Shown piece by piece: positions 16,765-24,594 of a stretch of 64,000 nt of DNA (its first letter is position 1; each line of letters begins with the position of its first letter). Source of the stretch: Sva-07 sp963710625 (GTDB lineage: Bacteria > Actinomycetota > Acidimicrobiia > Acidimicrobiales > Ilumatobacteraceae); NCBI GenBank assembly GCA_963710625.1, contig CAVQBG010000026.1:248001-312000 (forward strand). The letters are read 5' to 3'. A program made the position numbers and the translations under genes. The notes beneath the pieces were generated by a model. The model had not been told where the DNA came from. It did not search any database and was given only the letters and a program-made list of their open reading frames with translations.

Positions 16765-17414
16765 CAGGTGTCCCAGTGGATGATCGTGTCGGGATCGGGG
16801 CGCATCGCCCGCTTGAAGTCGGTGCCCACGGTGTGTGCGAGCGGTGTGAGGCAGGCCTGCTGCACCTCGTCGAACGGGATCCCGACGATGTCGGCGACCT
16901 CCTTCTCCATCATCAACGAGATCGTGGTCCACGCGGTGCCCAGTCCGCGGGCGCGGGCAGCGAGCATGAAGCTCCACATGCCGGGCAGGATGTTGCCCAT
17001 CGACGACGCCGCCATCATCGCCGGAGCTCCGTCGACGCGGCCCGCCGTGCACCCGAGCACCAGGACAGGTGCGTCGGCCATGTGCTCGGAGAGGTAGGTG
17101 GCCGAATCCACGACGCGTTCCTGCTGGGCCTGCGCGGCGTCGCCGTCCTTCTCGATCGCGCCGGCGAAGACCGGCAGTGAGCGGTAGATCGCCCAACACT
17201 GCTTGTAGATCTCACCGATCGCTCGACGCTTCTCCACGTCCTTGACGACGACGAACTGCATCGTCATGTTGTTCGAGCCCGACGGTGCCTGCATCGCGGT
17301 CGCCACGCATTCCCGGATCAACTCGTCGTCGACCGGCCGGGAGAAGTCGAGGCGTTTGCGTACCGCACGGGTCGTGTTGAGCACATCGTCGGCGGACAAG
17401 TCGAGCAAGGTCAT
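16761..17414 (-). CDS. Nitroreductase-family flavoprotein
   Basis: The protein has 217 residues from the ATG at 17414. VLNTTRAVRKRLDFSRPV matches the FMN phosphate-binding TRRSxRxF-like N terminus. AMQAPSGSNNMTMQFVVVKD is the classic APSGxNxQPW-type flavin segment. A C-terminal GLGTAWTTISLMMEKEVADI loop completes the dimer flavin site. Members reduce nitroaromatics, quinones or enoates with NAD(P)H; the natural substrate is not evident. It is followed by the methyltransferase with a four-base overlap and is divergent from tesB. Confidence 0.9.
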   Translation of the reverse strand: MTLLDLSADDVLNTTRAVRKRLDFSRPVDDELIRECVATAMQAPSGSNNMTMQFVVVKDVEKRRAIGEIYKQCWAIYRSLPVFAGAIEKDGDAAQAQQERVVDSATYLSEHMADAPVLVLGCTAGRVDGAPAMMAASSMGNILPGMWSFMLAARARGLGTAWTTISLMMEKEVADIVGIPFDEVQQACLTPLAHTVGTDFKRAMRPDPDTIIHWDTW

Positions 17415-17420
17415 GGGCCG

Positions 17421-17426
17421 ACTGTA
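17421..17426 (-). promoter_or_regulatory. Putative leaderless -10 of the nitroreductase gene
   Basis: TACAGT on the minus strand, six bases before the ATG at 17414. It lies inside the 24-base divergent gap with tesB, so the two promoters must interleave. Confidence 0.45.
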
Positions 17427-17438
17427 CGACGTGCCAAC

Positions 17439-18332
17439 ATGACGGCTGCCATGGAGAGCCCGACGCCCGCCCCCGACAACCAAGCAGCGCTCGACGACCT
17501 CGTGCGCCTGCTCGACCTCGAAGCGATCGAGGTCAACATCTTCCGGGGCAGCTCCCCTGACGAGAACCGCCAACGGGTCTTCGGTGGCCAGGTCGCCGGG
17601 CAGGCACTGGTGGCGGCCGCCAGAACGATCGACGAGCAGGGCCGCCTGGTCCACTCGCTCCACGCCTACTTCCTCCGTCCCGGCGACCCCACCGTGCCGA
17701 TCCTCTACGAGGTCGACCGCATCCGCGACGGGCGCAGCTTCTCGACCCGGCGGGTGGTCGCGATCCAGCACGGGCGGGCGATCTTCAACCTTCAGGCGAG
17801 CTTCCACGATCACGAGGCCGGTCCCGATCATCAGCTGACGATGCCGACCGGCATGGGCGACCCCGACGAGCTGCCCGACTTCCGGACCCGGATGGCGCCG
17901 TACGCCGAACAGATCGGCGACTGGTACGACCGACCACGCCCGATCGATCTCCGCTACGTCGACGGCGACCCGTTCAGCCGCAAGGGCCAGCGCGCGACGC
18001 GCCAGCACGTGTGGTTGCGAGCCGACGGCGTCCTGCCCGACGATCCCGTCTTGCACGCATGCGTGGTCACCTACGCCAGTGACATGACGCTGCTCGACAC
18101 CACGATCCTCCCGTTCGGCCTCGGCTGGGACAGCCCCGGCATGCAGATGGCGAGCGTCGATCACGCGATGTGGTTCCATCGACCGTTCCGGGCCGACGAG
18201 TGGTTGCTGTACGCGCAGGAGGCCGTGTCGACCTCGTCGGCACGCGGGATGGCCCAGGGCTCGATCTTCACCCGCGACGGCGTGCTCGCCGTGAGCGTCG
18301 TCCAGGAGGGCCTCGCCCGGATCACCGGCTGA
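17439..18332 (+). CDS. tesB: Acyl-CoA thioesterase II
   Basis: A 297-residue double-hotdog thioesterase that hydrolyses acyl-CoA to free fatty acid and CoA. The first hotdog carries VFGGQVAGQALVAAARTI and HSLHAYFLRPGD. The second holds the catalytic acid in YASDMTLLDTTILP, and the distal catalytic glutamine lies in VVQEGLAR at the C terminus. WLLYAQEAVSTSSARGMAQG is the usual substrate-binding stretch. An alternative ATG at 17451 would shorten the protein by four residues. It is the only gene on its message, since the next plus gene starts 44 bases later with its own leader. Confidence 0.93.
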   Translation: MTAAMESPTPAPDNQAALDDLVRLLDLEAIEVNIFRGSSPDENRQRVFGGQVAGQALVAAARTIDEQGRLVHSLHAYFLRPGDPTVPILYEVDRIRDGRSFSTRRVVAIQHGRAIFNLQASFHDHEAGPDHQLTMPTGMGDPDELPDFRTRMAPYAEQIGDWYDRPRPIDLRYVDGDPFSRKGQRATRQHVWLRADGVLPDDPVLHACVVTYASDMTLLDTTILPFGLGWDSPGMQMASVDHAMWFHRPFRADEWLLYAQEAVSTSSARGMAQGSIFTRDGVLAVSVVQEGLARITG

Positions 18333-18376
18333 GCACCGCGAGCGCGAACCCCGCGCGATGCGCTAGAGATGGAGAG

Positions 18377-18868
18377 ATGCCCCGTCAATCGATGTCCCGT
18401 CACCGTCAACTGGCGATGGTGGCCGTCGCCGTGAGCCTGGCCGCCGTCGCGTGCGACTCCGGTGGCGGCGAGAGCGGCGACACGCTCGCCGGGGTCGCAC
18501 CGCCGACGTCGGACGTCGCCACGACCGACTCCACGCCCACCACCGGCCCGGCCGCCTCGAACGCGCCGGAGACCACGGAGGCACCGTCGACATCGGCACC
18601 GACGTCGACGTCGGTCGACACGACGACGCCCGCCGCCCTGGTGCCACCTACCGTCACGCTGTTCGACATCGGAACCTTCGACCAACCGGTCGAGGTCACC
18701 CATCGGCCCGGCGATGCCCAGGTCTACGTCGTGGAGCAGCCCGGCCGCGTGGTTGCGGTCACCGACCTGTCCGCGGAGGTGGTCCTCGACATCACCGACC
18801 TCACCGACGCGAACGGTGAACAGGGTCTCCTGGGTCTCGCCTTCGATCGACGGACGGGCGCACGGTAG
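18377..18868 (+). pseudogene. 3'-truncated PQQ-type sugar dehydrogenase (GSDH) lipoprotein
   Basis: The visible protein has 163 residues: a basic N terminus, a hydrophobic stretch, a lipobox-like AAVAC, then a Thr/Ser/Pro-rich linker to about residue 95. The opening of a glucose/sorbosone dehydrogenase beta-propeller follows (PVEVTHRPGDAQVYVVEQPG, ITDLTDANGEQGLLGLAF). Family members normally continue for 300 or more residues with the remaining blades and PQQ/Ca ligands. Here TAG occurs directly after GLAFDRRTGAR, and only 39 bases separate it from the oppositely oriented ppk2 stop. It looks like a remnant cut by a deletion that joined it to ppk2. An expressed short lipoprotein cannot be excluded. 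Confidence 0.75.
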
Positions 18869-18907
18869 CCCCCGGGACGGCGCCGGGTCGACCGAGTTAC
18901 GAGCGGA

Positions 18908-19894
18908 TCACCAGGATTCGCCGTGGTCGGGCAGCTCCTGGGGGGTGCCGACGATCAGCGGGTCCGGTGTGCCGACCACCTCGTGGTCCTTGCCCTCGTA
19001 CGGCACGACGCCGAGCACGTGGCGCATCGCGTTCACCCGCCCGCGCTTCTTGTCGTTGCTGCGCACGATCGTCCACGGTGCGTGGTCGGTCGACGTGCGC
19101 TCGAACATCGTGAGTTTGGCGGCGGTGTAGTCGTCCCACCGGTCAAGCGACGCCACGTCGGTCGGGCTGAGCTTCCACTGCCGCACCGGGTCGATGCGAC
19201 GAATGGTGAACCGGGCGATCTGCTCGCGTCGCGACACCGAGAACCACAGCTTCACGAGGGTGGTGCCGGAGTTGACCAGCATCCGCTCGAACTCGGGGAC
19301 CGCTCGGAGGAACTCCTCGTGCTCGTCGGACGTGCAGTACCCCATCACGGGCTCGACGACCGCCCGGTTGTACCACGACCGGTCGAAGAAACGGATCTCG
19401 CCTCTGGTCGGCAGGTGCCGGACGTACCGCTGGAAGAACCATTCGCCCTGCTCGCGTGGCGACGGGACACCGAGCGCCACCACGTCGGCACCGCGCGGGT
19501 CGAGATGCTCGCGGAACCGCTTGATCGTGCCACCCTTTCCCGCCGCGTCACGGCCCTCGAACACCAGCACGAGCTTGTAGCCGGTCTCCTTGATCCAGTC
19601 CTGGGCCTTCAGCAGCTCGATCTGGAGCGCCCGCTTCTGTTCCTCGTAGTCGTGACGACTCATCCGCTCGGCGTACGGATAGCCCTCCTGCCACGTTCGG
19701 ACCGGTAGGCCATCCGGGCCGAGCAGGACGGGATCGTCGATCTCGTCGAAGGTCCCCTCGACCGCGAAACCTCGTTCGACGATCTCCCTGGGCGACATCG
19801 CCCGGAACTCCTCGATCAGGTGGTTGATGTCGGCAGCGTGGAAGCCGACGGCCCCTGGTGCCGGGTCGGCGGCGGGAGTGTCGTCGGTGTGCAT
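18908..19894 (-). CDS. ppk2: Polyphosphate kinase 2
   Basis: A 328-residue PPK2-family kinase that transfers phosphate between polyphosphate and nucleotides. Walker A is FEGRDAAGKGG at residues 112-122. The lid/Walker B region is EIRFFDRSWYNRAVVEPVMG, and RQWKLSPTD and DHAPWTIVRSNDKKR are further family blocks. The single-domain size fits class I, which usually favours ADP/GDP phosphorylation. It lies 25 bases downstream of mreB on the same strand. Together with ppk1 at 32850-34934 it gives the organism both kinds of polyphosphate kinase. Confidence 0.95.
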   Translation of the reverse strand: MHTDDTPAADPAPGAVGFHAADINHLIEEFRAMSPREIVERGFAVEGTFDEIDDPVLLGPDGLPVRTWQEGYPYAERMSRHDYEEQKRALQIELLKAQDWIKETGYKLVLVFEGRDAAGKGGTIKRFREHLDPRGADVVALGVPSPREQGEWFFQRYVRHLPTRGEIRFFDRSWYNRAVVEPVMGYCTSDEHEEFLRAVPEFERMLVNSGTTLVKLWFSVSRREQIARFTIRRIDPVRQWKLSPTDVASLDRWDDYTAAKLTMFERTSTDHAPWTIVRSNDKKRGRVNAMRHVLGVVPYEGKDHEVVGTPDPLIVGTPQELPDHGESW

Positions 19895-19919
19895 CGAATG
19901 ACTCCTGAGTGCTCGTGTC

Positions 19920-20924
19920 CTAGCGGCGAGCGCCCATGAACATCCCCTTGAGCGCCTCGTAGTGCTCGATCACGTGACCGGCTCCGAGCACGACCGCCTC
20001 GAGGGGAACGTTCGACATCTTCACCGGCACCTCGGTTTCGCGTTCGATCCGCTCGGCGAGACCGCGCAGCAGACCGCCACCGCCCACGAGGTACATGCCG
20101 CGCACGAGGAAGTCCTGTGACAACTCCGGCGGGGCCTTCGACAGGCAGCGGATGACGGAGGCCACGATCGACGAGACCACGTCCTCGATCGCGTACCGCA
20201 CCTCCTCCGGCGTGAGGATCACGGTCTTCGGCAGCCCGGTCATCAGGTCGCGTCCGCGCACCTCGGCCTGGTTCTCGTCGGGGGTCGGATCGGCCGAGCC
20301 GATCGCCACCTTGATCTCTTCAGCGGTCCGCTCGCCGATCGCGATTCCATGCTCGCGCCGTACGTAGTTCTGGATCGCCGCGTCGATGTCGAACGAGCCG
20401 ACCCGCACCGCCTCCAGGGCGACGATGCCGCCGAGGCTGATCACTGCGGTCTCGCTCGTCCCGCCGCCGATGTCGATGACCATGTTGCCGACCGGTTCGT
20501 CGATCGGCAGGTCCGCGCCGATCGCGGCCGCCATCGGCTGCTCGATCAGGTTCGCGTCGGCGGCCCCGGCGCGCCGGGCGGCGTCGGTGACCGCCCGACG
20601 TTCGACCTCGGTGATCGCCGACGGCACGCAGATCACGACCTTCGGGCGGGTGAAGCGGCTCACTCCGACACGTTGGAGCAGCAGTCGGATCATCCGCTCG
20701 GTGATCTCGAAGTCGGTGATCGCCCCACCGCGAAGCGGGCGCACGGCGACGATGTAACCCGGTGTGCGACCGATCATCTGCCAGGCTTCGCGCCCGGTGG
20801 CCAGCACCTCGCCGGTCTGGCGGTTGAGTGCGATCACCGACGGCTCGTTGAGGACGATGCCGCGTCCCTTCATGTAGACGAGCGTGTTCGCCGTCCCGAG
20901 ATCGATCGCCAGGTCACGTGCCAC
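19920..20924 (-). CDS. mreB: Rod-shape actin homologue MreB
   Basis: The protein has 334 residues from the GTG at 20924, which follows AGGAG (20930-20934) with five bases between; a GTG at 20945 is in frame but lacks its own site. Actin-fold signatures are present: LAIDLGTANTLVY (phosphate 1), IDIGGGTSETAVISLGG (phosphate 2) and YLVGGGGLLRGL (adenosine). MreB filaments guide lateral cell-wall synthesis. Unusually, no mreC/mreD/rodA follows; ppk2 lies downstream and a small membrane protein and moaE upstream. The start region is tandemly duplicated. Confidence 0.93.
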   Translation of the reverse strand: MARDLAIDLGTANTLVYMKGRGIVLNEPSVIALNRQTGEVLATGREAWQMIGRTPGYIVAVRPLRGGAITDFEITERMIRLLLQRVGVSRFTRPKVVICVPSAITEVERRAVTDAARRAGAADANLIEQPMAAAIGADLPIDEPVGNMVIDIGGGTSETAVISLGGIVALEAVRVGSFDIDAAIQNYVRREHGIAIGERTAEEIKVAIGSADPTPDENQAEVRGRDLMTGLPKTVILTPEEVRYAIEDVVSSIVASVIRCLSKAPPELSQDFLVRGMYLVGGGGLLRGLAERIERETEVPVKMSNVPLEAVVLGAGHVIEHYEALKGMFMGARR

Positions 20925-20980
20925 GTGAACTCCTGATTGGGTCACGCACCACGCGACCTCCTGATTGCCTCACGTGCCAT
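20913..20980 (-). repeat. 28-bp tandem repeat spanning the mreB ribosome site and start
   Basis: Copy 1 is 20913-20940 and copy 2 is 20941-20968; a third partial copy spans about 20969-20980. On the minus strand each full copy carries CAATCAGGAG, a short spacer and a GTGG(C/T)(A/G)CGTGAC block. Copies 2 and 3 open two 12-codon frames, MVRDPIRSSRGT (20914-20952) and MAREAIRRSRGA (20942-20980), while copy 1 starts mreB itself (MARDLAID). Confidence 0.8.
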
Positions 20981-21185
20981 TGCCACCATCATCGTCCATC
21001 GGCCCACCGTCGGACGGCTTCATCCGTTCGGAGGTCTGACGACGCGCCTCGGGTGAGAGCGCATCGATCTGCCGGCGGAACGAGGCGATGTCGTCCGGTT
21101 GACGCCGGGTGCGGCCCGCCGCTGCCGCGGCGAGGAGCATCACCACGACGACGACCACGACGATGCCCACCACCACGGCGGTCAT
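20970..21185 (-). CDS. Small single-pass membrane protein
   Basis: A 71-residue protein of unknown function. It has an almost pure Val/Ile/Leu/Ala membrane segment at residues 3-23 (MTAVVVGIVVVVVVVMLLA), a basic stop-transfer patch GRTRRQ, and a charged soluble tail with LSPEARRQTSERMKPSDGG. The start lies four bases after the moaE stop. Its stop codon is formed by the third partial copy of the mreB-start repeat. Position suggests a place in the moaE-mreB transcript; a role near MreB is possible but unsupported by homology. Confidence 0.7.
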   Translation of the reverse strand: MTAVVVGIVVVVVVVMLLAAAAAGRTRRQPDDIASFRRQIDALSPEARRQTSERMKPSDGGPMDDDGGNGT

Positions 21186-21189
21186 CGGA

Positions 21190-21663
21190 TCACGTCCCGA
21201 CCGAACGCGGATCGCGCACGTCGTGGGCGCCGGTGCCCCAATCGGCGCCGTCGGCCCACACCTCGTGCTTCCAGATCGGCGCCGATTCCTTGAGCGCGTC
21301 GATGGCGAAGCGGGCCGCCTCGAATGCCTCGGCGCGGTGCGGGGCCGAGACGACGGCGACCACCGAGGAGTCGCCGATCTCGAGCCGTCCGAGGCGATGC
21401 AGCAACGCGACCCGACCCGTGTCGGGCCAGCGCCGACGGAGCTCGGCGCCGATCTCCGCGAAACGAGGCACCACCTGCTCGGTGTAGGCCTCGTACGTCA
21501 GGTGCTCCACGCCATCGCGTCCCTCGGCATGGTCACGGATCGTGCCGCTGAACACCACGACGGCGCCGCAGCGCGGGTGCACGGCCCAGTCGTAGGCCGC
21601 GCCGATCGGGAGCTCCGACTCGGTCACACCGAACCACTCCTCCAGATCCAGCGGGGCCTCCAC
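21190..21663 (-). CDS. moaE: Molybdopterin synthase catalytic subunit
   Basis: The protein has 157 residues from the GTG at 21663. MoaE transfers sulfur from MoaD thiocarboxylate to precursor Z to make molybdopterin. The C-terminal catalytic block KESAPIWKHEVW is intact with both lysines, as are GAVVVFSGTIRDHAEG and the conserved YEAYTE segment. HRLGRLEIGDSSVVAVVSAPHR is split in the same way as in MoaE of known structure. No moaD or other moa gene is nearby, so MoaD must come from elsewhere. Confidence 0.94.
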   Translation of the reverse strand: MEAPLDLEEWFGVTESELPIGAAYDWAVHPRCGAVVVFSGTIRDHAEGRDGVEHLTYEAYTEQVVPRFAEIGAELRRRWPDTGRVALLHRLGRLEIGDSSVVAVVSAPHRAEAFEAARFAIDALKESAPIWKHEVWADGADWGTGAHDVRDPRSVGT

Positions 21664-21670
21664 GCTTCGC

Positions 21671-21676
21671 AGCGTA
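21671..21676 (-). promoter_or_regulatory. Putative leaderless -10 of moaE
   Basis: TACGCT on the minus strand with seven bases to the GTG at 21663. This supports that GTG over longer upstream readings of the frame. Confidence 0.42.
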
Positions 21677-21719
21677 CCGATCCGATGTCTCCCGCGGCCA
21701 CAGGCCCACGGACGAGTTG

Positions 21720-21725
21720 TACGAT
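21720..21725 (+). promoter_or_regulatory. Putative leaderless -10 of the anchored protein at 21735
   Basis: TACGAT, nine bases before the GTG at 21735. The in-frame TTG at 21717 would overlap this hexamer and is therefore disfavoured. Confidence 0.42.
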
Positions 21726-21734
21726 CTCGCTCTC

Positions 21735-22310
21735 GTGGAACACGGTCCGTTGCCCCCTCACGAACGCACGTGGCGGCACCCCTCCGAACTCGGACCGACC
21801 CGCGCCGACATCGACACCGGCTCGCACAACCATGTCGCAGTACTCGCCATCGGCGCGGTCGCCGTACTGACGGTCGCCGGTCTCGTCGTCGCGATGACCC
21901 CGAGGGCGTCGTCGGGCCCGATCGCATTGAGCGCAACCACGGTGCCCGCTCCTGCGATCGACGCGCCGGCCACCGTCCGGGCTGCGACCGCGGTCTCCGC
22001 TGGTGTCTCGGTCTCCACTGGTGTCTCCGGCTCGCGGATCCCGATCGGCGCACTGTTGACGTCGTTCGCGGCGTTCCCCCACGCGATCACCTCCACGCCC
22101 CAGCTCACGATCGACGGCACCGACGTCGCCGATCACATGCCCGACGATGCCGACGTCGTGTACGTCCACACCGACGCGGTCACGTACCGCCTGTTGTGGG
22201 GGCAGGTGGCCTATCTGGCAGCTCCAAACGGATCGGTCGTCTTCGACGCCGACGGCGACCTCCTCGCCCATGTGAGCGAGGGCGAGGTCGTCATGCTCGT
22301 CGGCGGATGA
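21735..22310 (+). CDS. Single-pass anchored protein with an N-terminal WRHPSELG motif
   Basis: A 191-residue protein of unknown function. The cytosolic N terminus PLPPHERTWRHPSELGPTR is followed by a membrane segment (about residues 37-55). Then come an Ala/Thr/Val-rich linker and a small C-terminal domain ending GDLLAHVSEGEVVMLVGG. I recall this WRHPSELG box at the N terminus of several membrane-anchored actinobacterial proteins, including PDZ/trypsin-like ones, but no protease domain is present here. The 3' end overlaps the convergent epimerase-like gene by 20 bases. Confidence 0.72.
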   Translation: MEHGPLPPHERTWRHPSELGPTRADIDTGSHNHVAVLAIGAVAVLTVAGLVVAMTPRASSGPIALSATTVPAPAIDAPATVRAATAVSAGVSVSTGVSGSRIPIGALLTSFAAFPHAITSTPQLTIDGTDVADHMPDDADVVYVHTDAVTYRLLWGQVAYLAAPNGSVVFDADGDLLAHVSEGEVVMLVGG

Positions 22311-23334
22311 TCCTCCGGCGGATCACGACCAACGCCGCCAACCCGGCGACAGCGCCCGCCACGACACCGGCGCCCAACGCGAGTTCCTGACGTCGTTTCG
22401 GCGACACCATCGTCCACCACGGCGCCTCGGTGCTCTCGACGTAGGTCTGCTCATTGGTCACCGTCGGCAACCACCCCTCGGCCCGGAGGCGACCGTTGGC
22501 CACGACCCAGGGTTCACGAGTGTACGACAGCAGTCCGGGCGGGATCGGGCCGCGTTGGAACCGCCACCGCAGACCCGACACGAACTCGCCGAGCCGCTCG
22601 GGAAGCGGGAGTCGAGGGCGTTCGCCCGACAGGGCGCGGACCCGCTCGCCGGCCACCCACCCGTCCGGCGCGACGTTGTAGACCCCGTCGAGGGCCGCCG
22701 TCACCGCCAGCACCACCGCGGCCGCGAGGTCGTCGAGGTGCAGGAACTGCGACGGTGGGTCCGCCTCGGCGATCCGGCGTCCGAACCCCGACACCAACGC
22801 GGAGGCGAGCCTCGAGTCGCCGCCGGCGGCGAGCGACACCGCCGGACGAAGCACGCACGTCGCCCGCCCTGGCTGCGACACCCGCCACTGCTCGACGAGT
22901 TCCTCCGCCGACGCGAGTTGTCTCGCGAACACGAACTCGACATCGGGTCGCAACGTGGCCTCCTCCGTCAGCGGAACCGGGTTGTTCGCCATCGCTCCGT
23001 ACACCATCGCCGACGACACGAACACCACCTGTCGGGCACGCAACCGATCGGCGACCGACAGCGTCTGAGCGGCGAACGTCGTCGAGCTCTCGCGCCGCGC
23101 CGCGCGCCGGTCGTAGTCGCTGCTGCCCAGGTCGACGACCACGACGTGCTCGCCCGATTCGACCTCGAGTTCGGCGTCCGGGTCGTACCGGACGACGACC
23201 ACGTCGGTCGAGGTCGACTCGGCACGAGACAGCAGACCGGATCGGACCCGTTCGCCCAGGACACCGGCGGCCCCCGTGAGCACCACCAGCGTCGGCGCTG
23301 CGCGACCGTTCCCACGGGCGCCGGGTTGCTCCAT
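22291..23334 (-). CDS. NAD-dependent epimerase/dehydratase-like protein with a C-terminal membrane anchor
   Basis: A 347-residue extended-SDR protein. TLVVLTGAAGVLGERVRSGL provides the TGxxGxxG cofactor motif near residue 20. FVSSAMVYGAMANNPVPLTE resembles the Ser and substrate loop. Where the catalytic YxxxK is expected the sequence reads FVFARQLASAEELV, so both the tyrosine and the lysine appear replaced. A hydrophobic segment (about 318-338) and a basic tail RRRIIRRRA end the protein, which would tether it to the membrane. It may bind NAD(P) without standard epimerase chemistry. It is divergent from the zincin-like gene. Confidence 0.82.
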   Translation of the reverse strand: MEQPGARGNGRAAPTLVVLTGAAGVLGERVRSGLLSRAESTSTDVVVVRYDPDAELEVESGEHVVVVDLGSSDYDRRAARRESSTTFAAQTLSVADRLRARQVVFVSSAMVYGAMANNPVPLTEEATLRPDVEFVFARQLASAEELVEQWRVSQPGRATCVLRPAVSLAAGGDSRLASALVSGFGRRIAEADPPSQFLHLDDLAAAVVLAVTAALDGVYNVAPDGWVAGERVRALSGERPRLPLPERLGEFVSGLRWRFQRGPIPPGLLSYTREPWVVANGRLRAEGWLPTVTNEQTYVESTEAPWWTMVSPKRRQELALGAGVVAGAVAGLAALVVIRRRIIRRRA

Positions 23335-23341
23335 GTCGGGC

Positions 23342-23347
23342 ACGATA
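23342..23347 (-). promoter_or_regulatory. Putative leaderless -10 of the epimerase-like gene
   Basis: TATCGT on the minus strand, seven bases before the ATG at 23334. Confidence 0.42.
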
Positions 23348-23382
23348 CCGATCCCTGCGGCGGCGCCCCGCCTTCCAGCCCG

Positions 23383-23388
23383 TAGCAT
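23383..23388 (+). promoter_or_regulatory. Putative leaderless -10 of the zincin-like gene
   Basis: TAGCAT with six bases to the ATG at 23395. It lies 36 bases from the divergent TATCGT of the epimerase-like gene, so the promoters are back to back. Confidence 0.45.
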
Positions 23389-23394
23389 CGGAGC

Positions 23395-24594
23395 ATGGCC
23401 GATGACGACGATCCCGGTGAGTCGATCGATCCCTTCGCCGGGATGCCACTGTTCGGCGACCTGTCCCGGGCGTTGTCCGGGCAGGGCCCGCTCAACTGGG
23501 ACGCCGCCCGCCAGTTCGCGGTGCTGGCGGCCAGCGGTGGTGGCCTCCTGGCCGGCACCGGAGCGTCGACGTCGTCGAATGTCGATCCCGCGGTCCGCAT
23601 CAAGTACGCCGACCTCGCGCAGATCGCACGCCTGCACGTCGCCGATGTGATGCAGCTCGAGGTGCCCCCGACCGAACCGTCGGTCGCCACCCCCGAGCAG
23701 TGGGCGCAGCAGACGCTCGAGGCGTACCGTCCGTTGTTCACGGACCTCGCCACCTCGCTCGGCTCCAGCGACGACCTCCCGGAGGAGCTGTCGTCGGACC
23801 CGATGGCCCAGATGATGGCGGGTCTCGGCAAGATGATGGCGCCCGCGATGATGGGCATGAGCGTCGGCTCGATGGTCGGCAACCTGGCGAGGCGGGCGTT
23901 CGGGGTCTACGACCTCCCGATTCCCCGCGCCACACCGGCGCTCGTCCTCGTGCCGTCGACGATCGACGCCTTTGCCGCCGACTGGGAGATCCAGCTCGAC
24001 GAGATGCGGCTGTGGGTGTTGGCCCACGAACTCGCCGGGTTGACGCTGTTCTCGATCGACCACATCGCCGACCACCTGCGCTCGCTCGTCCAGCGACACG
24101 TCGGCGCCTTCCGGCCAGATCCGTCCGCGATCACCGACAAGCTCACCTCGCTCGACATGGACCAGAGCGACCCGATGGCGGCGATGCAGCAGGCATTCGG
24201 CGATCCCGAGGTACTCCTCGGTGCGGTCCGGTCCGCCGAGCAGGTCGCGCTCGAACCCGAACTCGACGCCGCCGTCGCGGTCACGATCGGCGCCATCGAC
24301 TGGGTCGTCGATGCCGTGTCGGTCCGCACCATCGGTGGCAACTCCCTCCAGATCGCCGAGGCGGTGCGGCGCCGCCGCGCCGAATCGTCGCCCGACGACA
24401 TCTTCGTCGAACGGCTGCTCGGCATCCGTCTCGGCGCAGAACAGACCGCCCGCGGCAAGGCGTTCGTGCAGGGCGTCGTCGACCGCGCCGGCGAGAACGG
24501 CCTGGCGCCGCTGTTCACCGATCGGTCGGCCGTGCCGACCCCGAACGAGATCGAGGCGCCCGGCCTCTGGCTCGCCCGCGTGACCGGCGGGTGA
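23395..24594 (+). CDS. Zincin-like DUF2342 protein with a degenerate zinc site
   Basis: A 399-residue protein of the DUF2342 family (annotated as zinc-dependent metalloprotease or F420-associated). It has a Met-rich stretch (DPMAQMMAGLGKMMAPAMMG), the beta-strand PALVLVPSTIDAFAADW, and the helix LRLWVLAHELAG-like region with His211-Glu212. It ends in the typical FVERLLGIRLGAEQTARGKA motif. The HExxH motif reads HELAG, so the second zinc histidine is glycine. Catalysis by the usual mechanism is doubtful. No F420 genes are nearby. The 3' end overlaps the convergent MFS gene by 80 bases. Confidence 0.83.
   Translation: MADDDDPGESIDPFAGMPLFGDLSRALSGQGPLNWDAARQFAVLAASGGGLLAGTGASTSSNVDPAVRIKYADLAQIARLHVADVMQLEVPPTEPSVATPEQWAQQTLEAYRPLFTDLATSLGSSDDLPEELSSDPMAQMMAGLGKMMAPAMMGMSVGSMVGNLARRAFGVYDLPIPRATPALVLVPSTIDAFAADWEIQLDEMRLWVLAHELAGLTLFSIDHIADHLRSLVQRHVGAFRPDPSAITDKLTSLDMDQSDPMAAMQQAFGDPEVLLGAVRSAEQVALEPELDAAVAVTIGAIDWVVDAVSVRTIGGNSLQIAEAVRRRRAESSPDDIFVERLLGIRLGAEQTARGKAFVQGVVDRAGENGLAPLFTDRSAVPTPNEIEAPGLWLARVTGG

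Noticed and set aside
20925..20945. mreB start at GTG 20945
   Set aside because: The first seven residues come from repeat copy 2; the GTG at 20924 has AGGAG with correct spacing and gives the family-typical MARDLAIDLG start.
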